From NCBI GenBank assembly GCA_049698775.1, contig JBAVYM010000074.1, positions 1-15,783 of the forward strand: 15,783 bases of DNA, in the 5' to 3' direction. Below the pieces are notes generated by a model, which searched no databases, was not told the DNA's origin, and saw only the letters and a program-made list of their open reading frames with translations. Each line of letters opens with the position of its first letter. Positions within the stretch are counted from its first letter, which is position 1. The position numbers and the translations under genes were made by a program. This document shows, piece by piece, positions 1 to 7,674 of this stretch. This DNA comes from REEB76 sp049698775 (GTDB lineage Bacteria > Pseudomonadota > Gammaproteobacteria > Natronospirales > REEB76).

Positions 1-86
1 CAATGCATTTCGTCTCCTGCCCGTGGTCACGTTGTTCACGCGGCAGTGGAAGACAGGCTCGCCCGACAGCGCGAGGGCTCGCGGCC

Positions 87-1880
87 ATGGCTGATGTTTT
101 CGTTTCCTATGCTCGTGCCGACAAGGCGCGCGTCGCGCCGCTGGTGGCCGCGATCGAGGCCAAGGGCTGGTCGGTGTGGTGGGATCCCGAGATCAGCCCC
201 GGCCAGGAGTTCGATGACCAGATTGATTCCGAACTGGTCGCGGCCAAGGCGGTGCTGGTGGTGTGGACGCCGACTTCGGTGGTATCGCGCTGGGTGCGCG
301 GCGAGGCGCGCGATGCGGCCGAGCGTGGCATTCTGGTGCCGGTACGATTCGATCAGGCGCGGCTGCCGATTGATGTGCGCGCGATCCACACCACCGACCT
401 CGACGACTGGCGTGAAGACCCATCGAGTGCGCCGGTGCAGGAATGTCTGCGCGCACTTGCCGCGATGATTGCGCGCTCCGCGGCTGCGAAGTCCGCGGCC
501 GCGGCAGAAACTTCGGCAGTGGCGCGCCAGGTCAAGGCGACGCCGCAGTTTTCCGTGTGCGTGCTGCCGTTCTCCAACATGAGCGGCGATCCCGAGCAGG
601 AGTATTTCAGCGACGGTATCACCGAGGACATCATCACCGATCTCAGCAAGATCTCGGCATTGTCCATCATTTCGCGCAACGGCTCGTTCCTGTACAAGGG
701 CAAGCAGGTTGACATTCCCAAGGTCGCGCGTGAGCTGAAAGTCACGCACGTACTGGAAGGCAGCGTGCGCAAGGCCGGTGGCCGAGTGCGCATCAGCGCG
801 CAGTTGATTGATGGCACGATCAACAACCATGTCTGGGCCGAACGCTACGACCGCGATGCCAGCGACATCTTCGCGATCCAGGATGAAATCTCGCAGGCCA
901 TCGTCAAGGCATTGCGGCTGCGGCTGCTGCCCGAGGAAAAGAAGGCCATCGAGCGGCGCGGTACCGACAGCGTGGAGGCTCACGACCTGTATCTGATGGC
1001 GCGGCAGATTTACATAACCAATCAAGAGGATGAACGTGCCTCGCAAGCCATCGTGCGCACCTGTGCACGCGCTACCGAAATCGACCCGAAGTACGCGCAG
1101 GCCTGGGCGCTGCTGGCGATGGGCTATCGAAGTCTGCGCGAGCTGGGGGCGCAATCGGATGACGGTATGGTAGCCACGGAGCGGGCGCTGTCGCTGGATC
1201 CCGACCTGGCCGAGGCGCATGCCGTCAAGGCGTATATCCTGCAGATGCGGGGTGAAATGGATGCAGCAGTCGTCGAAGTTGAGATTGCGCTGAAACTCGA
1301 TCCCGAATCTTACGAAGCCAATCGCACCGCGGGACGTCTCAATTACCAGATGCACCGATTCGGAGACGCCGTCCGCTATCACGACAAGGCTGTGAGCCTG
1401 ATGGACTCGGATGTCAATTCGGCGATGATGCTGGCCAGCTCGTATCGGGCTATGGGTAACACTACCAGCATGCGCCACGCGGCCGAGGTGGCTTTGCAGC
1501 GGGCCGAGGCGGTACTGGCGCGCGACCAGAACAATTCTGGGGTCATTGCCTACAGCGCCAACGCGCTGGGCGCGCTGGGCGAGGGCGAGCGCGCCAAGGC
1601 ACGTATGAGTCGAGCGTTGCTGATCAACCCTGACGACTGGAACATGCGCTACAACTTCGCGTGCACCCTGAACACTTATCTGGATGACAAGGATGCGTCG
1701 CTGGAAATGATGAAGCCGCTGTTCATCGGGATCACCGTGCCACTTTTGCGTTATCTGGTGGATGACCCGGATTTCGATTCCCTGCGCAACGACTCGCGCT
1801 ACCAGGCGATGGTCGCGGCCGCCGAAGCGCGTCTCGCGGCGACAAAGACCTCGGAAGCACAGGTGATCAAAAAGGCCTAA
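87..1880 (+). CDS. TIR domain - TolB/FlgO-like domain - TPR repeat protein
   Basis: 597 aa. Residues 1-120 are a TIR domain: it opens MADVFVSYARAD, has the BB-loop-like stretch WWDPEISPGQEF (31-42), and carries SRWVRGEA with Glu73 where NAD-cleaving TIRs have their catalytic glutamate. An Ala-rich linker (about 125-150) leads to a TolB-N/FlgO-like domain (about 155-275; VLPFSNMSGDP, YFSDGITEDI, LEGSVRKAGG, FAIQDEIS). TPR-type helical repeats follow to about 560. No signal peptide or membrane helix is seen, so it is probably cytosolic. I chose the ATG at 87 because the TIR fold begins there. A longer reading from position 3 adds an Arg/Ser-rich, unconserved leader. The ribosome site before 87 is weak. 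The SLOG-membrane gene follows 69 bp downstream in the same direction, so an operon is likely. Known for TIR domains: NADase or cyclic ADP-ribose synthesis. Inferred: the TPR/TolB part is a sensing or oligomerisation platform. Enzyme activity is not proven. Confidence 0.88.
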   Translation: MADVFVSYARADKARVAPLVAAIEAKGWSVWWDPEISPGQEFDDQIDSELVAAKAVLVVWTPTSVVSRWVRGEARDAAERGILVPVRFDQARLPIDVRAIHTTDLDDWREDPSSAPVQECLRALAAMIARSAAAKSAAAAETSAVARQVKATPQFSVCVLPFSNMSGDPEQEYFSDGITEDIITDLSKISALSIISRNGSFLYKGKQVDIPKVARELKVTHVLEGSVRKAGGRVRISAQLIDGTINNHVWAERYDRDASDIFAIQDEISQAIVKALRLRLLPEEKKAIERRGTDSVEAHDLYLMARQIYITNQEDERASQAIVRTCARATEIDPKYAQAWALLAMGYRSLRELGAQSDDGMVATERALSLDPDLAEAHAVKAYILQMRGEMDAAVVEVEIALKLDPESYEANRTAGRLNYQMHRFGDAVRYHDKAVSLMDSDVNSAMMLASSYRAMGNTTSMRHAAEVALQRAEAVLARDQNNSGVIAYSANALGALGEGERAKARMSRALLINPDDWNMRYNFACTLNTYLDDKDASLEMMKPLFIGITVPLLRYLVDDPDFDSLRNDSRYQAMVAAAEARLAATKTSEAQVIKKA

Positions 1881-1949
1881 TCTTCGGGATGTCCTACAAG
1901 CTTGATATGAAACCCAAATACTGGACAGCCGTTATGTTGGGAGACACGC

Positions 1950-3704
1950 TTGGTTGAAACGCTGGGGCCTGACAAAACCACAACTGGCCCGCTTCCACTG
2001 GTCATCGGGGTGACCGGGCATCGCGATCTGGCGCAGCAAGATATTCCACATATCCAGGAGTCACTGGCGGTATTATTTGCCTGTCTGCGCAGACAGTACC
2101 CACATACACCCCTGCGGCTGCTTTCGCCGTTGGCTGAGGGCGCAGACCGGCTGGTGGCAAAAGTTGCCCTGGAACACGGCGCCGAGCTCGTGGTGCCCCT
2201 GCCCATGCCCGAGGCCGAGTACCGCAAGGATTTCCCCCATACACTTTCCGAATTTGATGCTTTGAAAGCTCAGGCATCCATCGTTTACACACCACCGCCG
2301 CCAACCGAGGCAGCCAACCAAGATGCCGATCTCTCTGGCTCCCGCCGCGATGCGTGTTACGAGAACGTCGGCTTGCACATCGTCAAGCACTCACAGTTGA
2401 TAGTGGCTCTTTGGAACGGCGTAGCGAGCGCTGAGAGGGGCGGGACCGCTCGAATCGTGGAACATGCATTATCCGGATCATCGGATGCATCATCTGCATC
2501 ACACTTCTCGCACGACTTCGGTTCCGGCAAAGCCGTATGGCATCTCCAAATATCGCGGCTAAGCAGCCCGTCCGAGAAACACGGTGAAGCCGTCTCGCAA
2601 CCCTGCACGGCTGTCTGGCGCTTCAGTGATAAACATACACGCGAGCTGCCATTTACCGAGGCGACCGGGGGGTGGCCAAAATCGCAGTTTGCACATCTGC
2701 ATTCAATGGAAATCTTTAATACCGGAGCATTATCACTCTCACCACAACGTATTCGTGAAAGTGCAGAGGCACTTGTGCCGCCAAGTGTAGACTGCAAAGC
2801 AATTGACCCGTCGGAACGTATTATCCGTGCATTTATTGCGGCAGATCTGATCTCGGGGAAGTTTCAGAAGACGGCATACAAATTATGGAAGTGGATTTTC
2901 ATGCTGGCCGGCGTGATGATTCTCAGCTTTGAAAGTTATGCTCACATTTGGACTCATGGCCTGCTGTTGCTGGTTTACCCGGCGGCCTTTATCGCCATGA
3001 CTATTGCCTATTCCGTCTTGAACAGGCGCCGGCTGGATGACCGCTTCATAGATGCGCGAATTCTCGCCGAGGCACTTCGGGTGGTGATTTACTGGCGCTT
3101 GGCGGGAATCCGGGAGAACATTACTGATCAATATCTTGGCCGCCACACCGCAGCGATTGGGTGGGTATCGAGTTCGATATTGGGTTTGCTGACGCTGCCA
3201 TTGCCGGACATCGGGTTTGCGCAACGGAATGGGCTTCATATTGCCGATCAATTCTGGGTAGGTTACCAGCTTAAATATTATGAGCGTCAGTCCATCCGCC
3301 AAGGCAAGCGTGTGAATCTGTACCGCCGGTTCGCCGGGTTGCTATACGGACTTACGCTGGTGTTTTCGGTGTGCGTGGCTATCTATGGGGTCATCGTAAC
3401 GAAACCCTCGCTGCTGCGCGAGATACTGATTATGCTCATGGCTTCTGGTCCACCCGTTGCCGTGTTATGGATCGCGTATGCTGAAAAGCAGGGTTGGGAA
3501 AAGCATATCAAGGAGTACACGCGCAACGCGGCACTGTTTGCGCGTGCGCATGAGCTGATCCTGAGTTTCGGAAGATCCGAATCACCGGCGACCTTCCCGC
3601 AAATACAAAAGGTACTGCTGGAACTTGGGAAGGAAGCAATTTGTGAAAATGCGGAATGGGCGTTACTGCACCGCGTAAAACCACCCGCCATCCCTCTGGG
3701 TTGA
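1950..3704 (+). CDS. SLOG-like nucleotide-sensor domain fused to multiple transmembrane helices (SLATT-like)
   Basis: 584 aa, read from a TTG at 1950 because GGGAG (1939-1943) sits 6 nt upstream; an ATG at 1934 runs into a stop after seven codons. Residues 17-175 look like a SLOG/LSDAT Rossmann-type ligand-binding domain: PLVIGVTGHRD (16-26), LAEGADRLVA (61-70), EYRKDF (90-95) and HSQLIVALWNG (147-157). A less conserved stretch (about 176-300) follows. Hydrophobic helices lie at about 313-330, 336-356, 461-482 and 489-511, giving two hairpins, each with basic/helical flanks such as YYERQSIRQGKRVNLYRR (443-460). The C-terminus ELGKEAICENAEWALLHR (558-575) resembles the tail of SMODS/SLOG-associated 2TM (SLATT) effectors. 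Local base composition is low for the window (22 G/C of 60 at 2701-2760, against 40 of 60 in alr at 4561-4620), which suggests transfer. Likely role: an inner-membrane effector gated by a nucleotide-like ligand. The fold assignment is from motif memory. Confidence 0.75.
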   Translation: MVETLGPDKTTTGPLPLVIGVTGHRDLAQQDIPHIQESLAVLFACLRRQYPHTPLRLLSPLAEGADRLVAKVALEHGAELVVPLPMPEAEYRKDFPHTLSEFDALKAQASIVYTPPPPTEAANQDADLSGSRRDACYENVGLHIVKHSQLIVALWNGVASAERGGTARIVEHALSGSSDASSASHFSHDFGSGKAVWHLQISRLSSPSEKHGEAVSQPCTAVWRFSDKHTRELPFTEATGGWPKSQFAHLHSMEIFNTGALSLSPQRIRESAEALVPPSVDCKAIDPSERIIRAFIAADLISGKFQKTAYKLWKWIFMLAGVMILSFESYAHIWTHGLLLLVYPAAFIAMTIAYSVLNRRRLDDRFIDARILAEALRVVIYWRLAGIRENITDQYLGRHTAAIGWVSSSILGLLTLPLPDIGFAQRNGLHIADQFWVGYQLKYYERQSIRQGKRVNLYRRFAGLLYGLTLVFSVCVAIYGVIVTKPSLLREILIMLMASGPPVAVLWIAYAEKQGWEKHIKEYTRNAALFARAHELILSFGRSESPATFPQIQKVLLELGKEAICENAEWALLHRVKPPAIPLG

Positions 3705-3708
3705 GAGC

Positions 3709-4830
3709 TTATTTGCTCATTATGGCGGGGGCCGCCGCTCCCGTGGCGTGTTCTTCCACCACACTGAACTTTACCCGCTGGGTCACTCCGCAAAGCAGTT
3801 CGTAGGGAATGGTGCCGGCCGCATGCGCGATTTCCTCCACCGGCAGTTCCGGTCCCCACAGCACCACGGGATCCCCGACACCCGCGTTCGGCTGGGTATG
3901 CAGATCCACGGCGATCATGTCCATGGCCACATGCCCCACCAGCGGCGCGCGCACACCGTTGACCAGTACCGGCGTGCCGTTCGGCGCATGCCGCGGATAA
4001 CCATCACCGTAACCGATGGCGGCGATGCCGATGCGCGTATCTTGCGGAGCTGTCCAGTTGCCGCCGTATCCGACGGTATCACCGCGCGGCACGTCTTTTA
4101 CCGCAATCAACTCTGTGCGCATGGTCATGACCGGCATTAAATCATGATCGGCACCGCAAGCACCGGCGAAGGGCGACACACCGTACAGCAACACACCCGG
4201 CCGTACCCAGTTGGCGTGGCTCTCGGGCCAGGCGAGCAGTGCGGCCGAATTGGCGATGCTGCGTTCGGTCTGCAATCCCGTGGTTGCAGCCGCAAAAGTT
4301 TCCAATTGATTTTTAGTGTGGGGATTGCCGGGCTCGTCGGCGCGCGCCAGATGCGTCATGAGCCGTACCGGACCGCGCACTGCGCGCGCCGCGTTCAGCC
4401 GTTGCCACGCTTCCGAAACTTCGCTGGGCGCAAATCCCAGCCGGTGCATGCCGCTGTCAATCTTGAGCCACACGCCCAGAGATTTTTCAAGCCGCGAGGA
4501 AACCAGCAGCTCCAGTTGCTTTTGATCGTGCACCACGACATCGCAGGCATTGCGCGCGGCTTCTTCCAGCTCCGCGGCGGCGAACACGCCTTCCAGCAGC
4601 ACGATGGGATGTGCCAGGCCGGCGTGACGGATGGCGAGCGCTTCGTCAAGCGAGGCCACGCCGAACGCGTCGGCCTGCGAGAGTGCGCGGGAAGCAGCGG
4701 CGATGCCGTGGCCGTAGGCATTGGCCTTGACCATGGCCATGATGCGCGCATGCGGCGCCAATTCACGCGCGCGCCGCAGATTGTGGCGCAGGGCGGTCAG
4801 GCTGATGACGGCGCCGGTGGCGCGGCTCAC
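3709..4830 (-). CDS. alr: Alanine racemase
   Basis: 373 aa, the normal size for the family. PLP enzyme that interconverts L- and D-alanine in the cytoplasm, supplying D-Ala for peptidoglycan. Visible signatures: AMVKANAYGHG with the PLP lysine at 35, WLKIDSGMHRLG (121-132), VRPGVLLYG (209-217), catalytic Tyr255 in DTVGYGG, and IGYGDGYPR (272-280). The start is GTG (4828-4830), overlapping the dnaB TGA as GTGA, so it is translationally coupled to dnaB as last gene of the rpsF operon. Its stop is 4 bp from the stop of the convergent SLOG gene, with no room for a terminator between them. Could be called dadX; linkage to dnaB favours alr. Confidence 0.96.
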   Translation of the reverse strand: MSRATGAVISLTALRHNLRRARELAPHARIMAMVKANAYGHGIAAASRALSQADAFGVASLDEALAIRHAGLAHPIVLLEGVFAAAELEEAARNACDVVVHDQKQLELLVSSRLEKSLGVWLKIDSGMHRLGFAPSEVSEAWQRLNAARAVRGPVRLMTHLARADEPGNPHTKNQLETFAAATTGLQTERSIANSAALLAWPESHANWVRPGVLLYGVSPFAGACGADHDLMPVMTMRTELIAVKDVPRGDTVGYGGNWTAPQDTRIGIAAIGYGDGYPRHAPNGTPVLVNGVRAPLVGHVAMDMIAVDLHTQPNAGVGDPVVLWGPELPVEEIAHAAGTIPYELLCGVTQRVKFSVVEEHATGAAAPAIMSK

Positions 4831-6296
4831 GAATACGGCCCCGCGTCCTCTGAAATGTAATTCTCGAAGCGCGTATAGGCGCCGAGGAAAGTGGCTTTGA
4901 CGGTGCCGATGGGGCCATTGCGCTGTTTGCCGATGATGATTTCCGCCATGCCTTTGTCAGGGCTGTCCTTGTCGTACACCTCGTCGCGGTAGATGAAGGC
5001 GATCAGGTCGGCATCTTGCTCGATGGAGCCGGATTCGCGCAGGTCCGACATGATGGGCCGCTTGTCGGGGCGCTGCTCCAGGCTGCGGTTGAGCTGCGAG
5101 AGCGCAATTACCGGGATTTTCAGGTCGCGCGCCAGCGACTTGAGGCTGCGGCAGATTTCCGAGATTTCCGTGGCGCGGTTCTCGCGCGTGCCCGGCACGT
5201 GCATGAGTTGCAGATAATCCACCACCATCAGGCCGATGTGGTGTTCGCGCTTCAGGCGGCGCGCTCGTGCTTGCAATTCCATCGGGGTAAGCGCACCGGC
5301 GTCGTCAATGAACAGCGGCGCCTTGGACATGATGGAAATGGCGGAGCTGACGCGCTGCCAGTCTTCCTTGTCGAGTTGCCCGGTGCGTACTTTCTGTTGA
5401 TTGATGCGCCCCAGCGACGAAATCAGGCGCATGGCCAACTGCTCGCCGGACATTTCCATGCTGAAGATGGCGGTGGGCACGGGATTTTCGGGACGGCAGG
5501 CGCAATACTCGGCGATATTGGTCGCGAACGCGGTTTTCCCCATTGACGGTCTGCCCGCCACCACCACCAGGTCGCCCGGCTGAAGACCAGCCGTCATCTC
5601 ATCGAACTTGTCGAGGCCGGTGGCAAGGCCGGTGACCGGGCTGCCGGCGTGCATCAGCGCATCCAGGCGGTCCACCGCGCCGGACAGCAGTTCGTCAATC
5701 TTCCTGAAGCTTTTCTGGATACGCCCGCCGCGCTCGGCGATGTTGAACACCTGGCGTTCGGCGAACTCGATCAATTCGTTCGTGCCGCGTCCCTCCGGCC
5801 GGAACGCCGCTTCCGCCAGCTCGCCGCCCACGCGTATCAACTGCCTCAACACCGAACGCTCGCGCACGATGTCGGCGTAGGCGCGCACATTAGCGGCGGT
5901 GGGCGTGTCGCGCGCGAGCGTGGCGAGATAGGCGAGCCCGCCGGCCTGTTCCAGTTGGTCGCGGCTTTGCAGCCATTCCGACAACGTCACGGCATCGAAG
6001 GGGGAATTGCTTTCACTCAGCTCGGAAATGGCGCGAAACAGCAGCCGATGATCCTGGCGGTAAAAATCCTCATCCTGCAGGCGATCCGCCACCTGTTCCC
6101 ACGTGGCGTTGTCCAGCATCAGGCCGCCCAGCACCGCCTGTTCCGCTTCCACGGAATGCGGTGGCACGCGCATGGCCTCCACTGCCGCGCGCATGCTGTC
6201 CAGCGCCGCATTGGCGTGGCTATCGAGACTCTTGACGGCTCCCGGCATGCTGGCTGGATTCGAGAAATGGGGTGACAAGACTGTAAGGGACTGCAC
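4827..6296 (-). CDS. dnaB: Replicative DNA helicase DnaB
   Basis: 489 aa from a GTG at 6296, or 473 aa from the ATG at 6248, which is closer to the usual size (about 470). Neither start has a strong ribosome site, so the N-terminus is uncertain. The conserved part begins at VPPHSVEAEQAVLGGLMLDN. Numbered from the GTG: N-terminal domain about 44-150, linker about 170-205, RecA-like ATPase after 220 with Walker A GRPSMGKT (248-255), then VVDYLQLM (Walker B), LSQLNRSLEQRPDKRP and the SGSIEQDADLI arginine-finger region. It forms the hexameric ring that unwinds DNA ahead of the replisome. No intein interrupts it. Transcribed from the r-protein operon, with alr overlapping its stop codon. Confidence 0.97.
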   Translation of the reverse strand: MQSLTVLSPHFSNPASMPGAVKSLDSHANAALDSMRAAVEAMRVPPHSVEAEQAVLGGLMLDNATWEQVADRLQDEDFYRQDHRLLFRAISELSESNSPFDAVTLSEWLQSRDQLEQAGGLAYLATLARDTPTAANVRAYADIVRERSVLRQLIRVGGELAEAAFRPEGRGTNELIEFAERQVFNIAERGGRIQKSFRKIDELLSGAVDRLDALMHAGSPVTGLATGLDKFDEMTAGLQPGDLVVVAGRPSMGKTAFATNIAEYCACRPENPVPTAIFSMEMSGEQLAMRLISSLGRINQQKVRTGQLDKEDWQRVSSAISIMSKAPLFIDDAGALTPMELQARARRLKREHHIGLMVVDYLQLMHVPGTRENRATEISEICRSLKSLARDLKIPVIALSQLNRSLEQRPDKRPIMSDLRESGSIEQDADLIAFIYRDEVYDKDSPDKGMAEIIIGKQRNGPIGTVKATFLGAYTRFENYISEDAGPYS

Positions 6297-6339
6297 TCGC
6301 CGCTGGCAACTTGACGCGAGCCAAGCCGCGCGGTTGCTG

Positions 6340-6369
6340 AAAACGTACGCGGCGGACCAAGCCGCCGCG
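6340..6369 (-). terminator. Hairpin with short T run between rplI and dnaB (possible attenuator)
   Basis: CGCGGCGG (6348-6355) pairs with CCGCCGCG (6362-6369) around a 6-nt loop, giving a perfect 8-bp GC stem. Read on the minus strand it is followed by TACGTTTTC. The T run is short and displaced by a few bases, so this is more likely partial termination, or a processing site lowering dnaB-alr relative to the ribosomal genes, than a full terminator. It lies downstream of rplI, before either dnaB start. Confidence 0.4.
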
Positions 6370-6395
6370 CGCAGACTGCTTATTTTATGCGCAGC

Positions 6396-6845
6396 TTATT
6401 CTTCGGCCACCACGGTGACGGTGATCTCCACGTTCACGTCGGTGTGCAAATGGATGGCCACCTTGTGCTCGCCGGCCACGTGGATCGGCCCTTGCGGCAT
6501 GCGCACTTCGCGGCGTTCCACGCGGGTGCCGGCGCCGGTCAGGGCTTCGGCGATATCCACCGTACCCACGGAGCCGAACAGCTTGCCTTCATTGCCGGCC
6601 TTGGCGGTGATGCTGATGGACTTGCCTTCCAGCTCGCGCTTGCGCGCCTGCGCTGAGGTCAAGGCATCGGTGGCGTTCTTCTCCAGTTCCACGCGGTGCT
6701 TCTCGAATTCGGCGATGTTGGCGGCGGTGGCCGCCTTGGCTTTGCCCTGGGGAATCAGGAAATTGCGGCCATAACCCGGCCGTACCTTGACCTTGTCGCC
6801 CATGTTGCCAAGGTTCTCGACTTTCTGTAGCAGAATGACTTCCAT
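6396..6845 (-). CDS. rplI: 50S ribosomal protein L9
   Basis: 149 aa, full length for L9. The N-terminal rRNA-binding domain is visible: MEVILLQKVENLGNMGDKV, then KPGYGRNFL-type VRPGYGRNFLIPQGKA. A long connecting helix (about 40-75) and a C-terminal domain (about 80-149) follow. It binds 23S rRNA at the base of the L1 stalk. It lies 14 bp downstream of rpsR in the operon and about 100 bp before dnaB. Confidence 0.98.
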   Translation of the reverse strand: MEVILLQKVENLGNMGDKVKVRPGYGRNFLIPQGKAKAATAANIAEFEKHRVELEKNATDALTSAQARKRELEGKSISITAKAGNEGKLFGSVGTVDIAEALTGAGTRVERREVRMPQGPIHVAGEHKVAIHLHTDVNVEITVTVVAEE

Positions 6846-6859
6846 CGTGGTCCCCCGCC

Positions 6860-7084
6860 TCAGTGCTGGTCGGTGTAGGGCAGCAGCGCCAGAAAGCGCG
6901 CGCGTTTCACTGCCAGCGACAACTGCCGCTGATAGAAGGCGCGCGTGCCGGTGATGCGGCTCGGCACGATCTTGCCGGTTTCGGTGACGTAGGCCTTGAG
7001 CGTGGCCACATCCTTGTAATCAATCTCCTCGGTGCCCTCGGCGGTGAAGCGGCAGAATTTACGCTTGCGGAAAAAACGTGACAT
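6860..7084 (-). CDS. rpsR: 30S ribosomal protein S18
   Basis: 74 aa, full length. Recognised by RKRKFCRFTAEG near the start, DYKDVATLKAYVTETGKIVPSRITGT in the centre, and QLSLAVKRARFLALLPYTD at the end. It pairs with S6 on the 30S platform. An AAGGAT ribosome site lies just upstream of the ATG. It follows rpsF by 30 bp; priB, which sits here in many gamma- and betaproteobacteria, is absent. Confidence 0.98.
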   Translation of the reverse strand: MSRFFRKRKFCRFTAEGTEEIDYKDVATLKAYVTETGKIVPSRITGTRAFYQRQLSLAVKRARFLALLPYTDQH

Positions 7085-7114
7085 GCTGATATCCTTAGTA
7101 TTTGGTTTAGGTCA

Positions 7115-7525
7115 TCAAGCCAGTTCGGCGCTGGGTTTCTCGTCGCTGCCGGCATCGTCATCCAGGTCATCCGCATTAAAGCGCTCGATGCGCTCTTCCT
7201 TTTCTTCCTTGGGCTTGATGAGCGGCGAAGGCTCGGTGACGGCGGCCTCGCGGCGTACCACCAGGTGGCGCAGCACGGCGTCGTTGAAGCGGAACATGCT
7301 GACCAGTTCATTGAGCGTAGCCTGACCGCACTCGATGTTCATGAGCGCGTAATGCGCCTTGTGGACCTTGGCGATGGGATAGGCGAGCTGGCGGCGGCCC
7401 CAGTCTTCGACGCGATGAATCTTGCCGCCTCCGGACTCGATCATCGCGCGGTAACGCTCGATCATCGCCGGCACCTGTTCACTCTGATCAGGGTGGACCA
7501 GAAACACGATTTCGTAGTGTCTCAA
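7115..7525 (-). CDS. rpsF: 30S ribosomal protein S6
   Basis: 136 aa from a TTG at 7523-7525. The family begins (M)RHYEIVFLVHPDQS, and this TTG sits exactly at the first residue. A perfect AAGGAG (7532-7537) lies 6 nt upstream. A longer reading from 7561 would add 12 unconserved residues and bury this ribosome site, so I reject it. The body is intact (RVEDWGRRQLAYPIAK, HYALMNIEC, FNDAVLRHLVVRR), followed by a Glu/Lys/Asp-rich tail of about 35 residues typical of proteobacterial S6. It binds 16S rRNA as a heterodimer with S18. First gene of the minus-strand operon. Confidence 0.97.
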   Translation of the reverse strand: MRHYEIVFLVHPDQSEQVPAMIERYRAMIESGGGKIHRVEDWGRRQLAYPIAKVHKAHYALMNIECGQATLNELVSMFRFNDAVLRHLVVRREAAVTEPSPLIKPKEEKEERIERFNADDLDDDAGSDEKPSAELA

Positions 7526-7531
7526 CTGAGG

Positions 7532-7537
7532 CTCCTT
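7532..7537 (-). promoter_or_regulatory. Shine-Dalgarno AAGGAG that fixes the TTG start of rpsF
   Basis: CTCCTT on the plus strand reads AAGGAG on the minus strand, 6 nt before TTG AGA CAC TAC. It decides the rpsF start in favour of TTG. Confidence 0.85.
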
Positions 7538-7603
7538 GTGGACTGACCGGCTCCCCGTCAAAGCGGTGGAGCAAGGGTTCCGACCATCGCCGGAAGGGCG
7601 CGC

Positions 7604-7632
7604 ATCATACCGAAAGGCGCCAGGGCTTGCAA
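7604..7632 (-). promoter_or_regulatory. Sigma-70 promoter of the rpsF operon
   Basis: On the minus strand TTGCAA (7627-7632), a 17-bp spacer and TATGAT (7604-7609) form a near-consensus promoter. Transcription would start near 7597, leaving a leader of about 70 nt before the rpsF TTG. The leader holds small GC-rich hairpins (for example TTCCG/CGGAA, and GAC-GG/CC-GTC) close to the ribosome site, where S6:S18 autoregulation would act. Confidence 0.75.
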
Positions 7633-7674
7633 TTCAGCGGGTTGCCAAGCTTACGACCGCAGAAAGTCCCGATG

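Noticed and set aside
36..1478. Long open frame on the minus strand (480 codons) opposite the TIR-TPR gene
   Set aside because: It is a shadow of a GC-rich gene: the translation is His/Arg-rich low-complexity text without a recognisable domain, while the plus frame has TIR, TolB-like and TPR signatures.
87..1880. Adenylate cyclase annotation for the TolB-TPR proteins
   Set aside because: No class III cyclase catalytic domain is visible in either protein; the label is commonly carried over from family members with a cyclase head.
7526..7561. Longer rpsF start adding 12 residues
   Set aside because: The extension is not conserved and would cover the AAGGAG site that serves the TTG at 7525.
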